DNA of 52,426 bases from the NCBI RefSeq assembly GCF_024699925.1, contig NZ_JAJOMX010000002.1:1-52426 (forward strand), in the 5' to 3' direction. The notes under the pieces are model-generated. The model ran no database searches. It was not told where the DNA came from and saw only the letters and a list, made by a program, of their open reading frames with translations. The DNA comes from Mesorhizobium sp. J428 (lineage in GTDB: Bacteria; Pseudomonadota; Alphaproteobacteria; Rhizobiales; Rhizobiaceae). The translations under genes were made by a program, and so were the position numbers. Positions 40,268-51,296 of this stretch are shown here, piece after piece (within the stretch, counting starts at the first letter, position 1; each line of letters begins with the position of its first letter).

Positions 40268-42174
40268 CTAACGGGTGCGCTCCGCTCGACGCTCGACCTG
40301 CGGCCGGGTCTTATCTGCGCCGTGATCCTTCGACGGCGCGCTGTGGTCGACACCTGGACGGGCGGGAGCCGCCCGGCCTTGTCTTCACGGTCGATGCGAG
40401 CGTTGAGCGCGTCAAGCGCGATTTGCCTCGCCTCGGGATCTTTCACCTTTTCGGCGACTACGGCCGCGGCGACAGACTTGACGATTTTCGCCCGGTCGCT
40501 GTCGGGCGCCTTCGCGACCTCCCAGCTGTTGCGATGCGTATTGACCGGTTCGCGACCGATGGCTTTGCCTTGGGCGTCACGTTTCACGGCATCTACCGTC
40601 ACCGGTTCATTGCCACGGTAGCTGATCGTGATCGCGTCGCCACGCTGTGCCGCGCTTTCCCTGATCGACCGGGCCAGATCCTTGCCCCAAACAGTTTCGT
40701 CGCCCTTGGCCGTGGCCAGCGTGACGAAATAGCTCTGGTTCTCCTTCGGGTCGTTCCGGTAGGGCGCGGCTCCATGTGCCACCAGAAGGCCCGTGAAGGC
40801 CTTCAGAGCGTGTTCCGTAGCGCTTTCTGTTGCCGCGGCCCGTTCGTGTCCCCTCCCGGTCTCCTGTGCCCTCTCCGGGGCCTTGGCGGGGGATTTCTCC
40901 GCATTTGCGTCAAGCCCAGGCTTGGAACGCTCCGGCACGCGCTCGATCCCGTTGCGCTCCTGTCGCTCGCGTAGCGCCTGCAGATCCTTCAAGTCCTGGT
41001 CCTGCGGCTTGTAACCCCGAACTTCCAGCCCGCGCAGGCTCGCTTCGAGCCAGACCTCGCGCCGGAAGTCCGGATGACCGGAAACCGAAATGGTCTTCCA
41101 GCCCTTGGCTTCCGCCATCGTCGCCATCGCCCGCGCCACGCGATCATCGTTGGAAGCGGTCTTGAGGGTATCGCCAGCATCACGGAACGCGATCTTGCCC
41201 GGCTGATCCTTGAACCGGTATTCCGACCCATGGACGCGGAATTGCGCATGCAGCTGTTCGCTCAGCTCGATCCGCCGATTCTTTTCATGTTCCGTCATCG
41301 TCAGCGGTGCGAAACTCGGTTTGCGGCCCGCCAGCTCGTCGAGATCGTTCTCGTTGTCGCGGCGCTTGGCGTCCTGAGCGAGATTGCCGACGCGCAGCCG
41401 TTCGGTCTCGATCGCATCGCGATCACGCTCGCGCAGACGTTGGGCCGCCTGCAGCGCTTCGTCGACGTCGACCATATCGCGGGTCCGCACCCGGTCCGGT
41501 CTGACCTGGTTTGGCTCTCGCTCTTCGATCAGTTCGCGGAAGCCGGAACGGACGTGATATTCCGCCACGCGTTCGCCGCGTCGTTTCTCGTCCGGCGAAT
41601 AGTCGGCTGCGAAATCGCCGATCTTGTTATCGAGGACGCGAAACTGCGGGCCCTGCTGAAACAGACGATGCGCCTCATGGGCGTCGTCTGTTGTCACGAG
41701 GTCGCGGTAGAGCCCGTCAGACTGGCGGATCTGAACGGTCCACTGTCCGGCGGCCGCGTCTTGTACCGCAGGATGGCGGCTCTGCATTTCCTGGACGAAG
41801 GACGCCGCGCGGTCGCCCTGAGACTTCGCCGTCTCGCGAGCCTCCCGTTCGGCGGGGCTCAAGCCATAGGCATTCGCCAGCGACTCGCCCGACAGGGTTC
41901 CGCGAAGGTTGCCGCCCGCCAAGCCGAGATCCGATCGTGTGAGGATCTTCTCGGCATTCTCCTCGCCGACTATGCCCTCCAGTTCCGCGGGCTTGATGCC
42001 CTTGAAACGCGCCACTTGCAGGCCGGCCAGATGGAAAGACAATGTGAATGAATCGTCGTCGCCCTTCTCCTGGCGCTCGAAACGCAGGGAAGTCGCCGGC
42101 ATGTCGTTGATCATCGTGACCCCCCAGGCTGGCACAGGGCCAGCCTGGGGGGCGTCGTTTGTCGTCGTCGCCAT
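40268..42174 (-). CDS. LPD7-domain protein (copy 2, frameshift near the 3' end)
   Basis: Here the N-terminus is open from the ATG at 42174 (MATTTNDAPQAGPVPAWGVT), because the C run has six bases. Near 40348 one base is missing (GGTCGACACC for GGTCGTACACC), so the frame leaves the true C-terminus and runs on over the OmpA-type gene to 39781. That 797-aa reading is a false fusion. Joining this 5' part to the copy 1 3' part gives the real protein. Confidence 0.75.
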
Positions 42175-42184
42175 GGTGTTTACC

Positions 42185-42450
42185 TCACCGCTCGATCGGG
42201 GCGGATTCGCGCGACTTGCTCTTGTCCGGCGCTTCCTGCCTCTGCTCGGCCGGAACAGCAGCCCGCTCCATGGCCGTGTCCATCACATTGCGAAGATGGT
42301 CCATGAACGTCGTGCGCTGTTTCGGCGACGAGATATTTTTCTCGGCGTATTCCTGCGCCGTGGCCATGATCCGCTCTGCGGTGTTCTGCCGGCGTTCGGA
42401 GGCCGAGGCCGCACGCTGCTCGGACTCCTTGTCCGGATTGAACGGGGCAT
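42185..42450 (-). pseudogene. Gene fragment cut by the transposon (copy 2)
   Basis: As 15360-15624, with one more G in the run next to the boundary (AACGGGGCAT for AACGGGCAT). The frame is open into the transposon in both versions. Confidence 0.7.
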
Positions 42451-42548
42451 GGGGTCGGCTCCGGCTGAGGGCGGAATCCTACGTTAAGGGTTTTATCAAT
42501 GTCCTACGTTTAGCGGCGGCTTCAGGGACCAGATTGCTCACCAATTGC

Positions 42549-43082
42549 TCACCCGAGCCGATTAATTCGCTCAGCCATGGCTTTGAGGGCGCTTTGCACG
42601 ATGAGTTGGCTTTGGGGAGCAACGTCTGAAGAGCGAAACAACTCGACCAGGCGCTGCAAATCCGCGCCCCATTGCCGTTTCAGGCTGTCGAGTTGGTCGA
42701 CGTGACGGGCGAAGTCACCGCAATCCACGGCAGACTGGAAGGCACGTTCGAGATCGGCCGCACTGGCCATCAATGCAGCCAAGCTCCGCTTCAGCTTCTC
42801 GGGAAGTTCAGGCAGATCGCGGTAGGGGTGCGTTCCCGCCTCGATCATTTGCTGATTTCTCTCGGACATGGACTCCATCATATCCGCATAGCGATAGAAG
42901 CCCGGATAGCGCTGACACAGGTTCGACAGCACCTTGTCCGAAGCCGTGTCGTAAATCTGCTGAAGACCCTGCATATAGCCAAGCATATGATGGACGACCG
43001 CCGCTCCTTGAATGCCCTGCTTTTCCAGTTGTCGCATTCGCAGATCGATGGCGGCGGCGATCCGATGGTTTTCTTGTGACAT
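42549..43082 (-). CDS. Transposon-borne helical protein of unknown function, 177 aa (copy D)
   Basis: Identical to 15723-16256. Confidence 0.78.
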   Translation of the reverse strand: MSQENHRIAAAIDLRMRQLEKQGIQGAAVVHHMLGYMQGLQQIYDTASDKVLSNLCQRYPGFYRYADMMESMSERNQQMIEAGTHPYRDLPELPEKLKRSLAALMASAADLERAFQSAVDCGDFARHVDQLDSLKRQWGADLQRLVELFRSSDVAPQSQLIVQSALKAMAERINRLG

Positions 43083-43103
43083 GGAATAGCTTTCTGAATA
43101 GGG

Positions 43104-43661
43104 CTAGAGATTGGTCAGGTCTTCCGGGAACTGACCGCCTCTCTGGACGAATTGGCTCCAGGTTTCCTCGCCACGTTTCGAGACGACCCGGTGTGCAGGA
43201 TCATCGTCATCAGCCTCAAGCAGGCCAAGACGTACGAGCGGTGCGACCGTCTTGTCACCGAATTGCTTTTCATAGGTGTGCCCGGGCACGACAAGCATCC
43301 ATCCCGATGTTCCGCGTTCGGTGATGGCAGGGACAAGGCGTCCGCCTCGGGCGGGCCTGTCGCCGCGCGAAAGCGTGAACAGGCAGATGCTCCAGAACGC
43401 GTTTCTTGGACGTGGCGGTATCAACGCCCAATCCATTGGCCCGTTGTCTGGATATTCGATTATGGGAGCGGGCCTGTTTTCGCCGCCGTTGATGCCTTCC
43501 CGGTAGGCCCTCTCAAGCGCATTGGCGATTGCGCCCGCCGTATCGACGGACAGACCGTATTTTCGATTGTAGCGGTCTTTCGCAACGATTTCCCGGGCAA
43601 TTTCCCTGAAGCGCGCCTTGCGATACGGATCGGGCCGAGGCAGTCTTACTGGCTTGGTCAT
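43104..43661 (-). CDS. Transposon-borne protein of unknown function, 185 aa (copy D)
   Basis: Identical to 16278-16835. Confidence 0.78.
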   Translation of the reverse strand: MTKPVRLPRPDPYRKARFREIAREIVAKDRYNRKYGLSVDTAGAIANALERAYREGINGGENRPAPIIEYPDNGPMDWALIPPRPRNAFWSICLFTLSRGDRPARGGRLVPAITERGTSGWMLVVPGHTYEKQFGDKTVAPLVRLGLLEADDDDPAHRVVSKRGEETWSQFVQRGGQFPEDLTNL

Positions 43662-44287
43662 AATGCGGTCTCCACCTGTGGAGCCTCAGAAGACTTGCGG
43701 CGCTTGACGATCTCCGCGACGGTATTCTTGCTGATGCCGAGATCGCGAGCGATCCATCGGTAGCTGCGACCTTCGGCGCTCAACGCAATGACCTTCGGTG
43801 CGAGCCGATCGGATTTAGGACGTTGTCCAGATTGTCGGCCGAGTTTCTTACCGCGTGCCTTTGCTGCGGCCAGGCCTGATTTCACGCGCTCGCTCAGAAG
43901 ATCGCGCTCGAACTGAGCGATGCCGGCGAGCAGGGTCGCCATCATGCGGCCGTGCGGTGTGTCGAGTTCGAAGGTCATGCCGCTCATGGCGACAACCGAG
44001 ACCTTCCAGCCGGCCAGTTTGTCGAGTGTGTTCAGCAGGTCTTGTGTGGAACGGCCCCAACGCGACAGTTCCGTCACGAGGACGGCATCGATTTGCCTGG
44101 CCTGGGCCAGATCGATGATCCGGTTGCGGGCAGTCCGGTTTGCCGATGCTCCGGAGGCGGTTTCCTTGAAGACGCCGAGGACTTCATAGTCGCCGCGCTC
44201 CGCGAACGCGGTCAGTTCATCGACCTGCCGCTCACAGGACTGGTCGGCGGTCGAAACGCGGCAGTAGATGGCGGCGCGCTGTCCCAA
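43658..44287 (-). CDS. tnpR: Serine resolvase TnpR (copy D, intact)
   Basis: 209 aa, identical to 16832-17461. Confidence 0.93.
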   Translation of the reverse strand: MGQRAAIYCRVSTADQSCERQVDELTAFAERGDYEVLGVFKETASGASANRTARNRIIDLAQARQIDAVLVTELSRWGRSTQDLLNTLDKLAGWKVSVVAMSGMTFELDTPHGRMMATLLAGIAQFERDLLSERVKSGLAAAKARGKKLGRQSGQRPKSDRLAPKVIALSAEGRSYRWIARDLGISKNTVAEIVKRRKSSEAPQVETAL

Positions 44288-44381
44288 TAGAACCCCTTTG
44301 GATTTTGCCCTTGCAAGCCGTTGATTTTGCTGGTCCGATTTTTGTCCAAAACAGACTAATGTTCAAGAGGGACGATTGTTT
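44288..44381. promoter_or_regulatory. tnpA-tnpR intergenic region (copy D)
   Basis: Identical to 17462-17555. Confidence 0.45.
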
Positions 44382-47295
44382 ATGCCTCGACGCCAAATTC
44401 TGACCGAGCGACAGCGCTCCGCACTCTTTGATCTGCCGACGGACGAAGCGTCACTGTTGCGGCACTACATTTTGTCCGATGACGATCTCACCCATATTCG
44501 GGAGCGACGCCGAGCGCGCAATCGTTTCGGCTTTGCCCTGCAACTGTGTGCCCTGCGCTATCCCGGTCGGCTGCTGTCCCCTGGAGAGCTTATCCCGCAA
44601 GAGCTGTCCCGGTTTCTGGCAGCGCAGCTTGGGCTGAGCGTCGGGGACCTGGCCGAATACGCGGCGCGGGAGGAAACACGCCATGAGCATCTGGCCGCGT
44701 TGCGTACGATCTACAGCTACAGGAGCTTTGCCGGTCGTGGCGCCCAGGAACTGCGGGACTGGCTTGCCACTCAAGCCGAAGACGCGCGTTCAAACGAGGA
44801 CCTCGTGCGCCGGTTTGTCGAACGATGCCGCCAAACCCAGATCATTCTTCCGGCAATCACGACGATCGAGCGGTTGTGCGCCGATGCTCTGGTGGAAGCC
44901 GAGCGCCGGATCGAGATGAGGATTGCCGAGCGTCTTGATCAACCCATGCGTGACCAGCTCAACGCGCTGCTGACGGAAATGGTCGAGGGCAACATCAGCC
45001 GCTTCATCTGGTTGCGCAAAATCGAGACCGGCGACAATTCGGCCATGGCCAATCGTTTGCTCGACAGGCTCGAATTCCTGCAAAACCTCGCTCTCGACCC
45101 ACAGGTGCTGGCCGGTGTTCCGCCACACCGGGTTGCTCGGCTCCGCCGACAGGGTGAGCGGTATTTCACCGATGGTTTGCGCGATATTGGCACAGACAGG
45201 CGTCTGGCTACACTCGCTGTCTGCGCGGTGGAATGGGCCGCCGCGACCGCCGATGCCATTGTCGAAACCCATGATCGAATCGTCGGCAAAACCTGGCAGG
45301 AAGCCAAACGGCTCTGCGACGGACGAGCCGCAGATGCCAGGACCGCCGTAACCGATACCTTGCGGGCCTTTTCCGGTCTCGGCATGGTGATGCTCGAAGC
45401 GCGAGACGACGGCACCTCCCTGGAAGCGGCGATCGCCACATCACCAGGCTGGACGGAACTGGAGAAACTGGTCGCCACTGCCTCGCAACTCACCGATACA
45501 CTTGCCGCCGATCCGCTGGCCCATGTCACGCAAGGTTTTCATCGCTTCCGGCGTTATGCGCCGCGTATGCTGCGCAGGCTGGATATCAAGGCGGCCGCCG
45601 TGGCCACGCCGCTCATGGAGGCGATTGCCCTGGTCAGGGGAAAATGCGATCCACCGTCACTGCCTACAGCTTTTTTGCGATCGACCTCCAAATGGAACCG
45701 GCATCTCAAAACGCAAGACGAAGGCGACAATCGTTTGTGGGAGGTGGCGGTCCTGTTTCACTTGCGCGACGCATTCCGCTCCGGCGATGTCTGGCTTGCG
45801 CACTCACGCCGCTATGCCGATCTCAAACAGGCACTGGTGCCGATGGCGGCCGCCCAGGCCACGGCAAGATTGGCGGTTCCATTCGAAGCCGAGGCGTGGC
45901 TTGCCGATCGCAAGGCCAGAATGTCGGACGGGCTGAAACGCCTGGCGAAAGCTGCCCGAACCGGGACCCTTCCGCTCGGCAGCATCGAGGACGGTGTCCT
46001 GCACATGGAACGCCTGACAGCAGTGGCGCCCAAGGATGCCGACGAGCTGATCCTCGATCTTTACCGGCGTATGCCGGAGGTGCGCATAACCGACATTCTA
46101 CTGGATGTTGAAGCGGCGACGGGGTTTGCCGATGCCTTCACCCATCTTCGCACCGGCGCACCCTGTCAGGACAAAATCGGTTTGCTGAATGTGATGCTTG
46201 CCGAAGGCCTCAACTTCGGACTGAGAAAGATGGCCGAGGCTTCAAATACCCATGACTACTGGCAATTGTCGCGCCTGTCGCGCTGGCATGTCGACAGCGA
46301 CGCCATCGACCAGGCTCTCGCCATGGTCGTCGCGGCCCAGGGGCGTTTGCCCATGGCCCAATTCTGGGGAATGGGCACTTCGGCTTCCAGCGACGGTCAG
46401 TTCTTCCCGACCGCCCGACAGGGCGAGGCGATGAATCTCGTCAACGCCAAATACGGCAACGATCCCGGCCTGAAAGCCTATACGCACCTGTCAGATCAGT
46501 TTGCCCCTTTCGCAACCCAGCTCATTCCGGCAACCGTCAGCGAGGCACCTTACATTCTCGACGGACTGCTCATGAACGAGGCCGGCCAACGCATGGGAGC
46601 AATATGCCGATACCGGCGGCTTCACCGATCATGTCTTCGCCACCGCCTCGATCCTCGGCTACCGCTTCATCCCCCATATCCGGGATTTGCCATCGAAGCG
46701 CCTTTATGTGTTCAACCCCGCCGGGACACCGAGCGAGTTGCGCGGCCTGGTCGGCGGCAGGGTCAGGGAAGACTTGATCGTCTCGAACTGGCCCGACATC
46801 CTGCGCAGCGCCGCGACCATGGTCGCCGGCATCATGCCGCCGAGTCAGTTGCTGCGAAAATTCGCATCCTATCCGCGCCAGCACGATCTCGCGCTCGCCC
46901 TTCGTGAGGTTGGCCGCATTGAGCGTACGCTCTTCATCATAGAATGGATCCTCGATGCCGACATGCAGCGGCGGGCTCGTATCGGCCTCAACAAGGGCGA
47001 GGCGCATCACGCGCTCAAGAATGCCTTGCGCATCGGCCGGCAAGGCGAAATCCGCGACCGAACGACTGAGGGCCAGCACTATCGCCTCGCCGCCCTCAAC
47101 CTGCTTGCCGCCATCATCATCTACTGGAACACGGTGCATCTTGGTCAGGCCGTCGCGCAACGTAGCAATGCCGGCCTCCCCGTACCGCTAGAATTGCTCT
47201 CCCATATCTCGCCGCTTGGATGGGCGCACATCCTGCTGACCGGCGAATACAGATGGCCAAAAAATGGCAGCAGGCAATCTATTTTGGGGAGGTGA
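44382..47295 (+). CDS. tnpA: Tn3-family transposase TnpA (copy D, frameshifted)
   Basis: Intact to about residue 737, then CCAACGCATGGG at 46587 lacks two bases compared with CCAACGCGCATGGG in copy C. The frame shifts and stops at 46907. The true frame resumes as an open stretch to 47295 and includes the catalytic glutamate. Copies B and C are full length, so this is probably a sequencing error. Confidence 0.88.
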
Positions 47296-47512
47296 ACAAG
47301 ATCTGGAAAAGCTCCTCCGCTCGCTTCAACCCTTCATCCGTCAGAACGACAGATTTCGCCTTATTGACCGGATCGGCAATCAGCCCCTTGCGGTGCAACC
47401 GATCCAACGCATCCCAGTCATGCCCCCTCCAGGCTCGCCGCTCGTCATGCACCGTCAGCCACAGCAGCCCCAAAACCGCATCATCAATTCTATCGATATC
47501 AACGTCATCCAT
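47279..47512 (-). CDS. DUF6429-family small protein (copy D)
   Basis: Identical to 20455-20688. Confidence 0.75.
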   Translation of the reverse strand: MDDVDIDRIDDAVLGLLWLTVHDERRAWRGHDWDALDRLHRKGLIADPVNKAKSVVLTDEGLKRAEELFQILFTSPK

Positions 47513-47597
47513 GCCGCCAAAACTACCACAAAGCGCTCAAAATCACTCGCTTGCTATCCAATTCAGACCAGAAATCCCTTAACGTAGGATTCCGCCC

Positions 47598-47768
47598 TCA
47601 GCCGGAGCCGACCCGCACATGGCCGTCCTTATGTTCGTGGATCTGATCGCGGGTCGGCCGCACTGCGGCCCCGGCGTGGTGAACTTCGGCCCGCATCGGC
47701 TGCGTAATAAGCCACCCGTGGCGGGTAGGATGCCGGTAGATTTTCGACGTGGCATCGATGAAATTCAT
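47598..47768 (-). pseudogene. Gene truncated by the transposon, N-terminal 56 aa (copy 2)
   Basis: Identical to 20774-20944. Confidence 0.65.
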
Positions 47769-48013
47769 GCGGGCAGCCTGTTGTAAGGACCGTTTATGTG
47801 ACGCACGAGCCGGCCATCTCTGCCGTAGCGGCCGTTTCTACGAGAGAAACGAAGCGCGTCGCCAAACCGGCACGCGCATTCATACACGCGGCAAGGGATG
47901 TGATAGGCGAGCGACGACATCTCGCCGTCCAGCAGCGCCCTCTCAAAACCACGGACGAGCCGTGCGGCTCGGTATTGGGAGCGCCAGTGGGCGCGGATAG
48001 TGTTTGTCTGCAT
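47765..48013 (-). CDS. Small basic protein of unknown function, 82 aa (copy 2)
   Basis: Identical to 20941-21189. Confidence 0.6.
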   Translation of the reverse strand: MQTNTIRAHWRSQYRAARLVRGFERALLDGEMSSLAYHIPCRVYECACRFGDALRFSRRNGRYGRDGRLVRHINGPYNRLPA

Positions 48014-48063
48014 GTCCTGCTCCCTGTTGGCGTGAGCCAATTATAGCAGGAAGCGCGGCGCGT

Positions 48064-48093
48064 GTTATTACAATGAACATACATTGTAATAAC
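48064..48093. promoter_or_regulatory. Operator palindrome upstream of the Fic antitoxin (copy 2)
   Basis: Identical to 21240-21269. Confidence 0.7.
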
Positions 48094-48142
48094 AGCCGAT
48101 GAGCGGTATCCTCCACTCAGTGCCGATTCTCAGGAGAATGTA

Positions 48143-48481
48143 ATGTCCGAAGTGTCAGAAGTCACCATCACGTTCCGCGTTCCGCGCGATCTTAAGGATG
48201 GTTTCGCCAAGATCGCCAAGAACAACCATCGGAATTCGTCCCTGCTCTTGCGCGATTTCATGCGCGAAACGGTCGAATCCGGCGGCCGAAATGTCGCTCC
48301 GCTCACCGATGCTCAGCAACTGGAAAGAGCGCGGGCGGTTGCCTACGGTCAGGCCTCGGCCGCGCTTGAAGGCTTCCCCGTCTCTCCCGAAGCGGCAGAC
48401 CTCGGCAAGCGCTTTGTCTCTGGCCAGATCGAGTTGAGCGAATTCGCGGCCGCCAGCCACGGTGCCGGCCGTGGCCGCTGA
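48143..48481 (+). CDS. RHH-VbhA-like Fic antitoxin (copy 2)
   Basis: 112 aa, identical to 21319-21657. Confidence 0.82.
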   Translation: MSEVSEVTITFRVPRDLKDGFAKIAKNNHRNSSLLLRDFMRETVESGGRNVAPLTDAQQLERARAVAYGQASAALEGFPVSPEAADLGKRFVSGQIELSEFAAASHGAGRGR

Positions 48482-49424
48482 AACCGAGCGGTCGGAGCTT
48501 CGCGAACGCCTTGAGGGTTTTCATACCTCCAAGCGGCTGACCGAGCTTTACCTCTCGCCTGTCGGGGGAAACTTCGACAGCGCGCATCTGCGCGAAATCA
48601 ATCGCCGGATCTTCCAGGACTTGCCCGCGGCCGGATTTCCCGAAGTGAAGCCCGGCCAGTTCCGCGAGCCGGCTCCGGCAGGCATGGATTGGGTGAAGCA
48701 TCGGCAGCTGGACGGGCTGAATGTTATCTCCCACGTCGCCTACTCGCCGATGGACAACGCCTCGATCGCGCGTCTCGACGACGCCCTGCAGCAGATCGAC
48801 GTTGCCAAGCTGTCGCGCCTCAAGACAACACCCTTCGTCCGCGCCATCGGACGCCTTTATTCCGAACTCGACTACATCCATCCGTTTCCGGATGGAAACA
48901 GCCGCACGCTTCGCGAATTTACCCGCGAGCTGGCCGAGGCCTGCGGCTACAACATCGACTGGACCCGCTTTGCGGCCCATCCGAACGGACGCAACCTGCT
49001 CTACGTCGGCCGAGACCTGGCTGTGAACGAACTGGCGATGCCGCATCTGCGCAACGACCAGACGCGGCGCAGCGTGGCATTCACTCAGGACCAGCTTGCG
49101 GGGAACCGCGACCTTACCGACCTGCTGCGCGATGCCGTGCTGCCGGGCCGCGCTATCGCCTTCCGGAAGCTGCGCGAGCCTGCAGCTCTTGCCGCCTTTC
49201 CGGAACTCGCAACCGCCTTCGAGACAATGCACAAGGCCGAGGCCTTCAGCCGCGAGAAATATGCAGACGATGCCGGACAGCGGCGCGAATTCATGGACGC
49301 CGTGCGTAAGACGGTCCTTGAACGCCTGGACGCCGGACACACGAATGATTTCGGGATGAAGAAGAACAGGCCGCAGGAGGCGGAACGCGTCCGTTCCCCT
49401 CCTTCGGGAGAACGCGACAGATAA
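48462..49424 (+). CDS. fic: Fic-domain toxin (copy 2)
   Basis: 320 aa, identical to 21638-22600, including the GNSR variant of the active-site motif. That variant is therefore not a read error. Confidence 0.87.
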   Translation: MPAVAAETERSELRERLEGFHTSKRLTELYLSPVGGNFDSAHLREINRRIFQDLPAAGFPEVKPGQFREPAPAGMDWVKHRQLDGLNVISHVAYSPMDNASIARLDDALQQIDVAKLSRLKTTPFVRAIGRLYSELDYIHPFPDGNSRTLREFTRELAEACGYNIDWTRFAAHPNGRNLLYVGRDLAVNELAMPHLRNDQTRRSVAFTQDQLAGNRDLTDLLRDAVLPGRAIAFRKLREPAALAAFPELATAFETMHKAEAFSREKYADDAGQRREFMDAVRKTVLERLDAGHTNDFGMKKNRPQEAERVRSPPSGERDR

Positions 49425-49426
49425 GA

Positions 49427-49460
49427 AAAAGCCGACAGGTCGCACAACCTGCCGGCTTTG
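49427..49460 (+). terminator. Terminator after fic (copy 2)
   Basis: Same mismatched stem as 22603-22636. Confidence 0.7.
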
Positions 49461-49487
49461 GCCACCATCGAGTGATTGAGGACTGCA

Positions 49488-50763
49488 ATGATGACGAAAA
49501 ACCACTCTAGCACAGGTGTTTCTAGACCGATCCAGTTACGTTGACCCGCACGCCGAGGAACGCAATCGGTATTACCGCGAAATGATCGCGGAAGGGTTTC
49601 TGCCGGAGGACGCCCGGATGATCGCTGACAAAACGAATTACAACATGCGGACGAGGCAATCGCCCGAAGCACGAGAGCGAGAGCCGGTCGCCATCGGCGA
49701 CTTCTTCGGCCATGTGCCGAAACCCAAGCCCACTTCAAAGCGCACGCAGACCAAGATCGACGCGCAGATCGCTATCGACGCCCGTGCCGACGCGGCCGAC
49801 AAACCGAAACCGCGCAAGCGTGTCGCCGAGAAACCGGTTGTAGCTGTCTACGACTACAACCGCTACGAAGACCTGCCAGCGCGTGTCCGCGACCTGATCG
49901 AGGCGTATCTCGCCATCGAGAAGACCGACGCCAAGGCCGCCGGCTCCCTCGGTTTTATGACCCGGGCCCTCGCCATTGCCACCCTGCCGCACAAACGCGT
50001 GCAGGATCACCGGTTCATGCGCAAAAACGGCGATTTCACCCTAACCATGCTGACAGCGCATCCCGATGGCCTCCCCTATGGCACCCTGCCCCGCCTGTTG
50101 CTGACCTGGGTATGTTCGGAGGCGGTTCGCACGGGCGAGCCCGTCCTATCCCTCGGCCCGACGCTCGCCGCGTACCTGCGGGAGCTGGGCCTCAAGAACA
50201 CGGGCGGCGCCCGTGGCGACATTACGCGGCTCAAGCACGCAATGACGACGCTATTCAGCTCGATCATTTCCTGCCGTTACGAGGGCCGCGACTCCTGGGC
50301 ACTGCAGAACGTGCTGCTTGCCGATCGCGTCGAATGGTGGCAACCGCAGGACCGCGAAGATGCGGGCGCTTGGCAATCGAAATTGCACCTGTCGCGCCCA
50401 TTTTTTAAAGAGTGCGTCGATCACCCGGTTCCGGTCAATCTGGTCGCGATGAAAGCACTGCGCCATTCGCCGCTGGCGCTCGACATCTATGTCTGGATGA
50501 CGCACCGCATGTCATATCTGTCCAAGCGCACTGTGATCCCGTGGTTCTCGCTCAGCGCGCAGTTCGGCGCTTCCTACGCTCAGAATGATCAGGGCCTGCG
50601 GGACTTCAAGCGCGCATTCCTGCGCGAGTTGAAACACGTCGTCACCATCTATACCGAAGCCCGAATTTCCACATCGGAACACGGCTTGGTGCTGTATCCC
50701 AGCCCGACCCACGTCCCGCCGAGAATCACGAAACAGCAAGCCATTTTGCCATTCCTCGACTAA
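49488..50763 (+). CDS. repA: Replication initiator RepA (copy 2, frameshift near the start)
   Basis: One extra base at about 49519 (GTGTTTCTAGA for GTGTACTAGA) breaks the frame after residue 10. The rest is open and identical to 22664-23938. An internal non-ATG start at 49516 keeps the remaining 415 residues open but has no ribosome binding site. Confidence 0.85.
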
Positions 50764-50767
50764 CCGT

Positions 50768-50809
50768 TGGTGACGGTCGCGGCGCGATCGCCGGCGAGAT
50801 CCGTCACCA
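50768..50809. repeat. 42-bp palindromic element, number 4 (copy 2)
   Basis: Unchanged from 23943-23984. Confidence 0.8.
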
Positions 50810-50848
50810 ACAGCACCGCGGCCGCCTCCGGGCGGCCGTTTTGTTTCT

Positions 50849-50890
50849 TGGTGACCGGCGCAGCGCCTCGATGCGCTACAACTGTCACCA
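50849..50890. repeat. 42-bp palindromic element, number 5 (copy 2)
   Basis: Unchanged from 24024-24065. Confidence 0.8.
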
Positions 50891-51062
50891 TGGCGCTTGA
50901 CAGCGCGGACGGCGCGCATCCGCAAGACAGAATCAGCGCTACATTTCCAGTCGCTTATTCGGGTCGGCTCCGGCTGAGGGCGGAATCCTACGTTAAGGGA
51001 TTTCTGGTCTGAATTGGATAGCAAGCGAGTGATTTTGAGCGCTTTGTGGTAGTTTTGGCGGC

Positions 51063-51296
51063 ATGGATGACGTTGATATCGATAGAATTGATGATGCGGT
51101 TTTGGGGCTGCTGTGGCTGACGGTGCATGACGAGCGGCGAGCCTGGAGGGGGCATGACTGGGATGCGTTGGATCGGTTGCACCGCAAGGGGCTGATTGCC
51201 GATCCGGTCAATAAGGCGAAATCTGTCGTTCTGACGGATGAAGGGTTGAAGCGAGCGGAGGAGCTTTTCCAGATCTTGTTCACCTCCCCAAAATAG
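51063..51296 (+). CDS. DUF6429-family small protein (copy E)
   Basis: Identical to 20455-20688. Confidence 0.75.
   Translation: MDDVDIDRIDDAVLGLLWLTVHDERRAWRGHDWDALDRLHRKGLIADPVNKAKSVVLTDEGLKRAEELFQILFTSPK

Larger units (their letters stand above)
42451..47615 (+). mobile_element. Tn3-family transposon, copy D (second reading of copy B)
   Basis: 5,165 bp, two bases shorter than copy B because of a 2-base gap in tnpA at about 46592. The flanks are the same as at copy B and again show no target duplication. Confidence 0.92.

Noticed and set aside
39781..42174. A 797-aa fusion of the LPD7 protein with sequence antisense to 39800-40300
   Set aside because: It results from one missing base near 40348. 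Copy 1 ends the protein normally with VERRAERTR and a stop at 13441.
46570..46907. Transposase of copy D read as a decayed, inactive gene
   Set aside because: Only one 2-base gap separates it from two perfect copies, and other genes in the window show the same kind of isolated indel. A read error is more likely.
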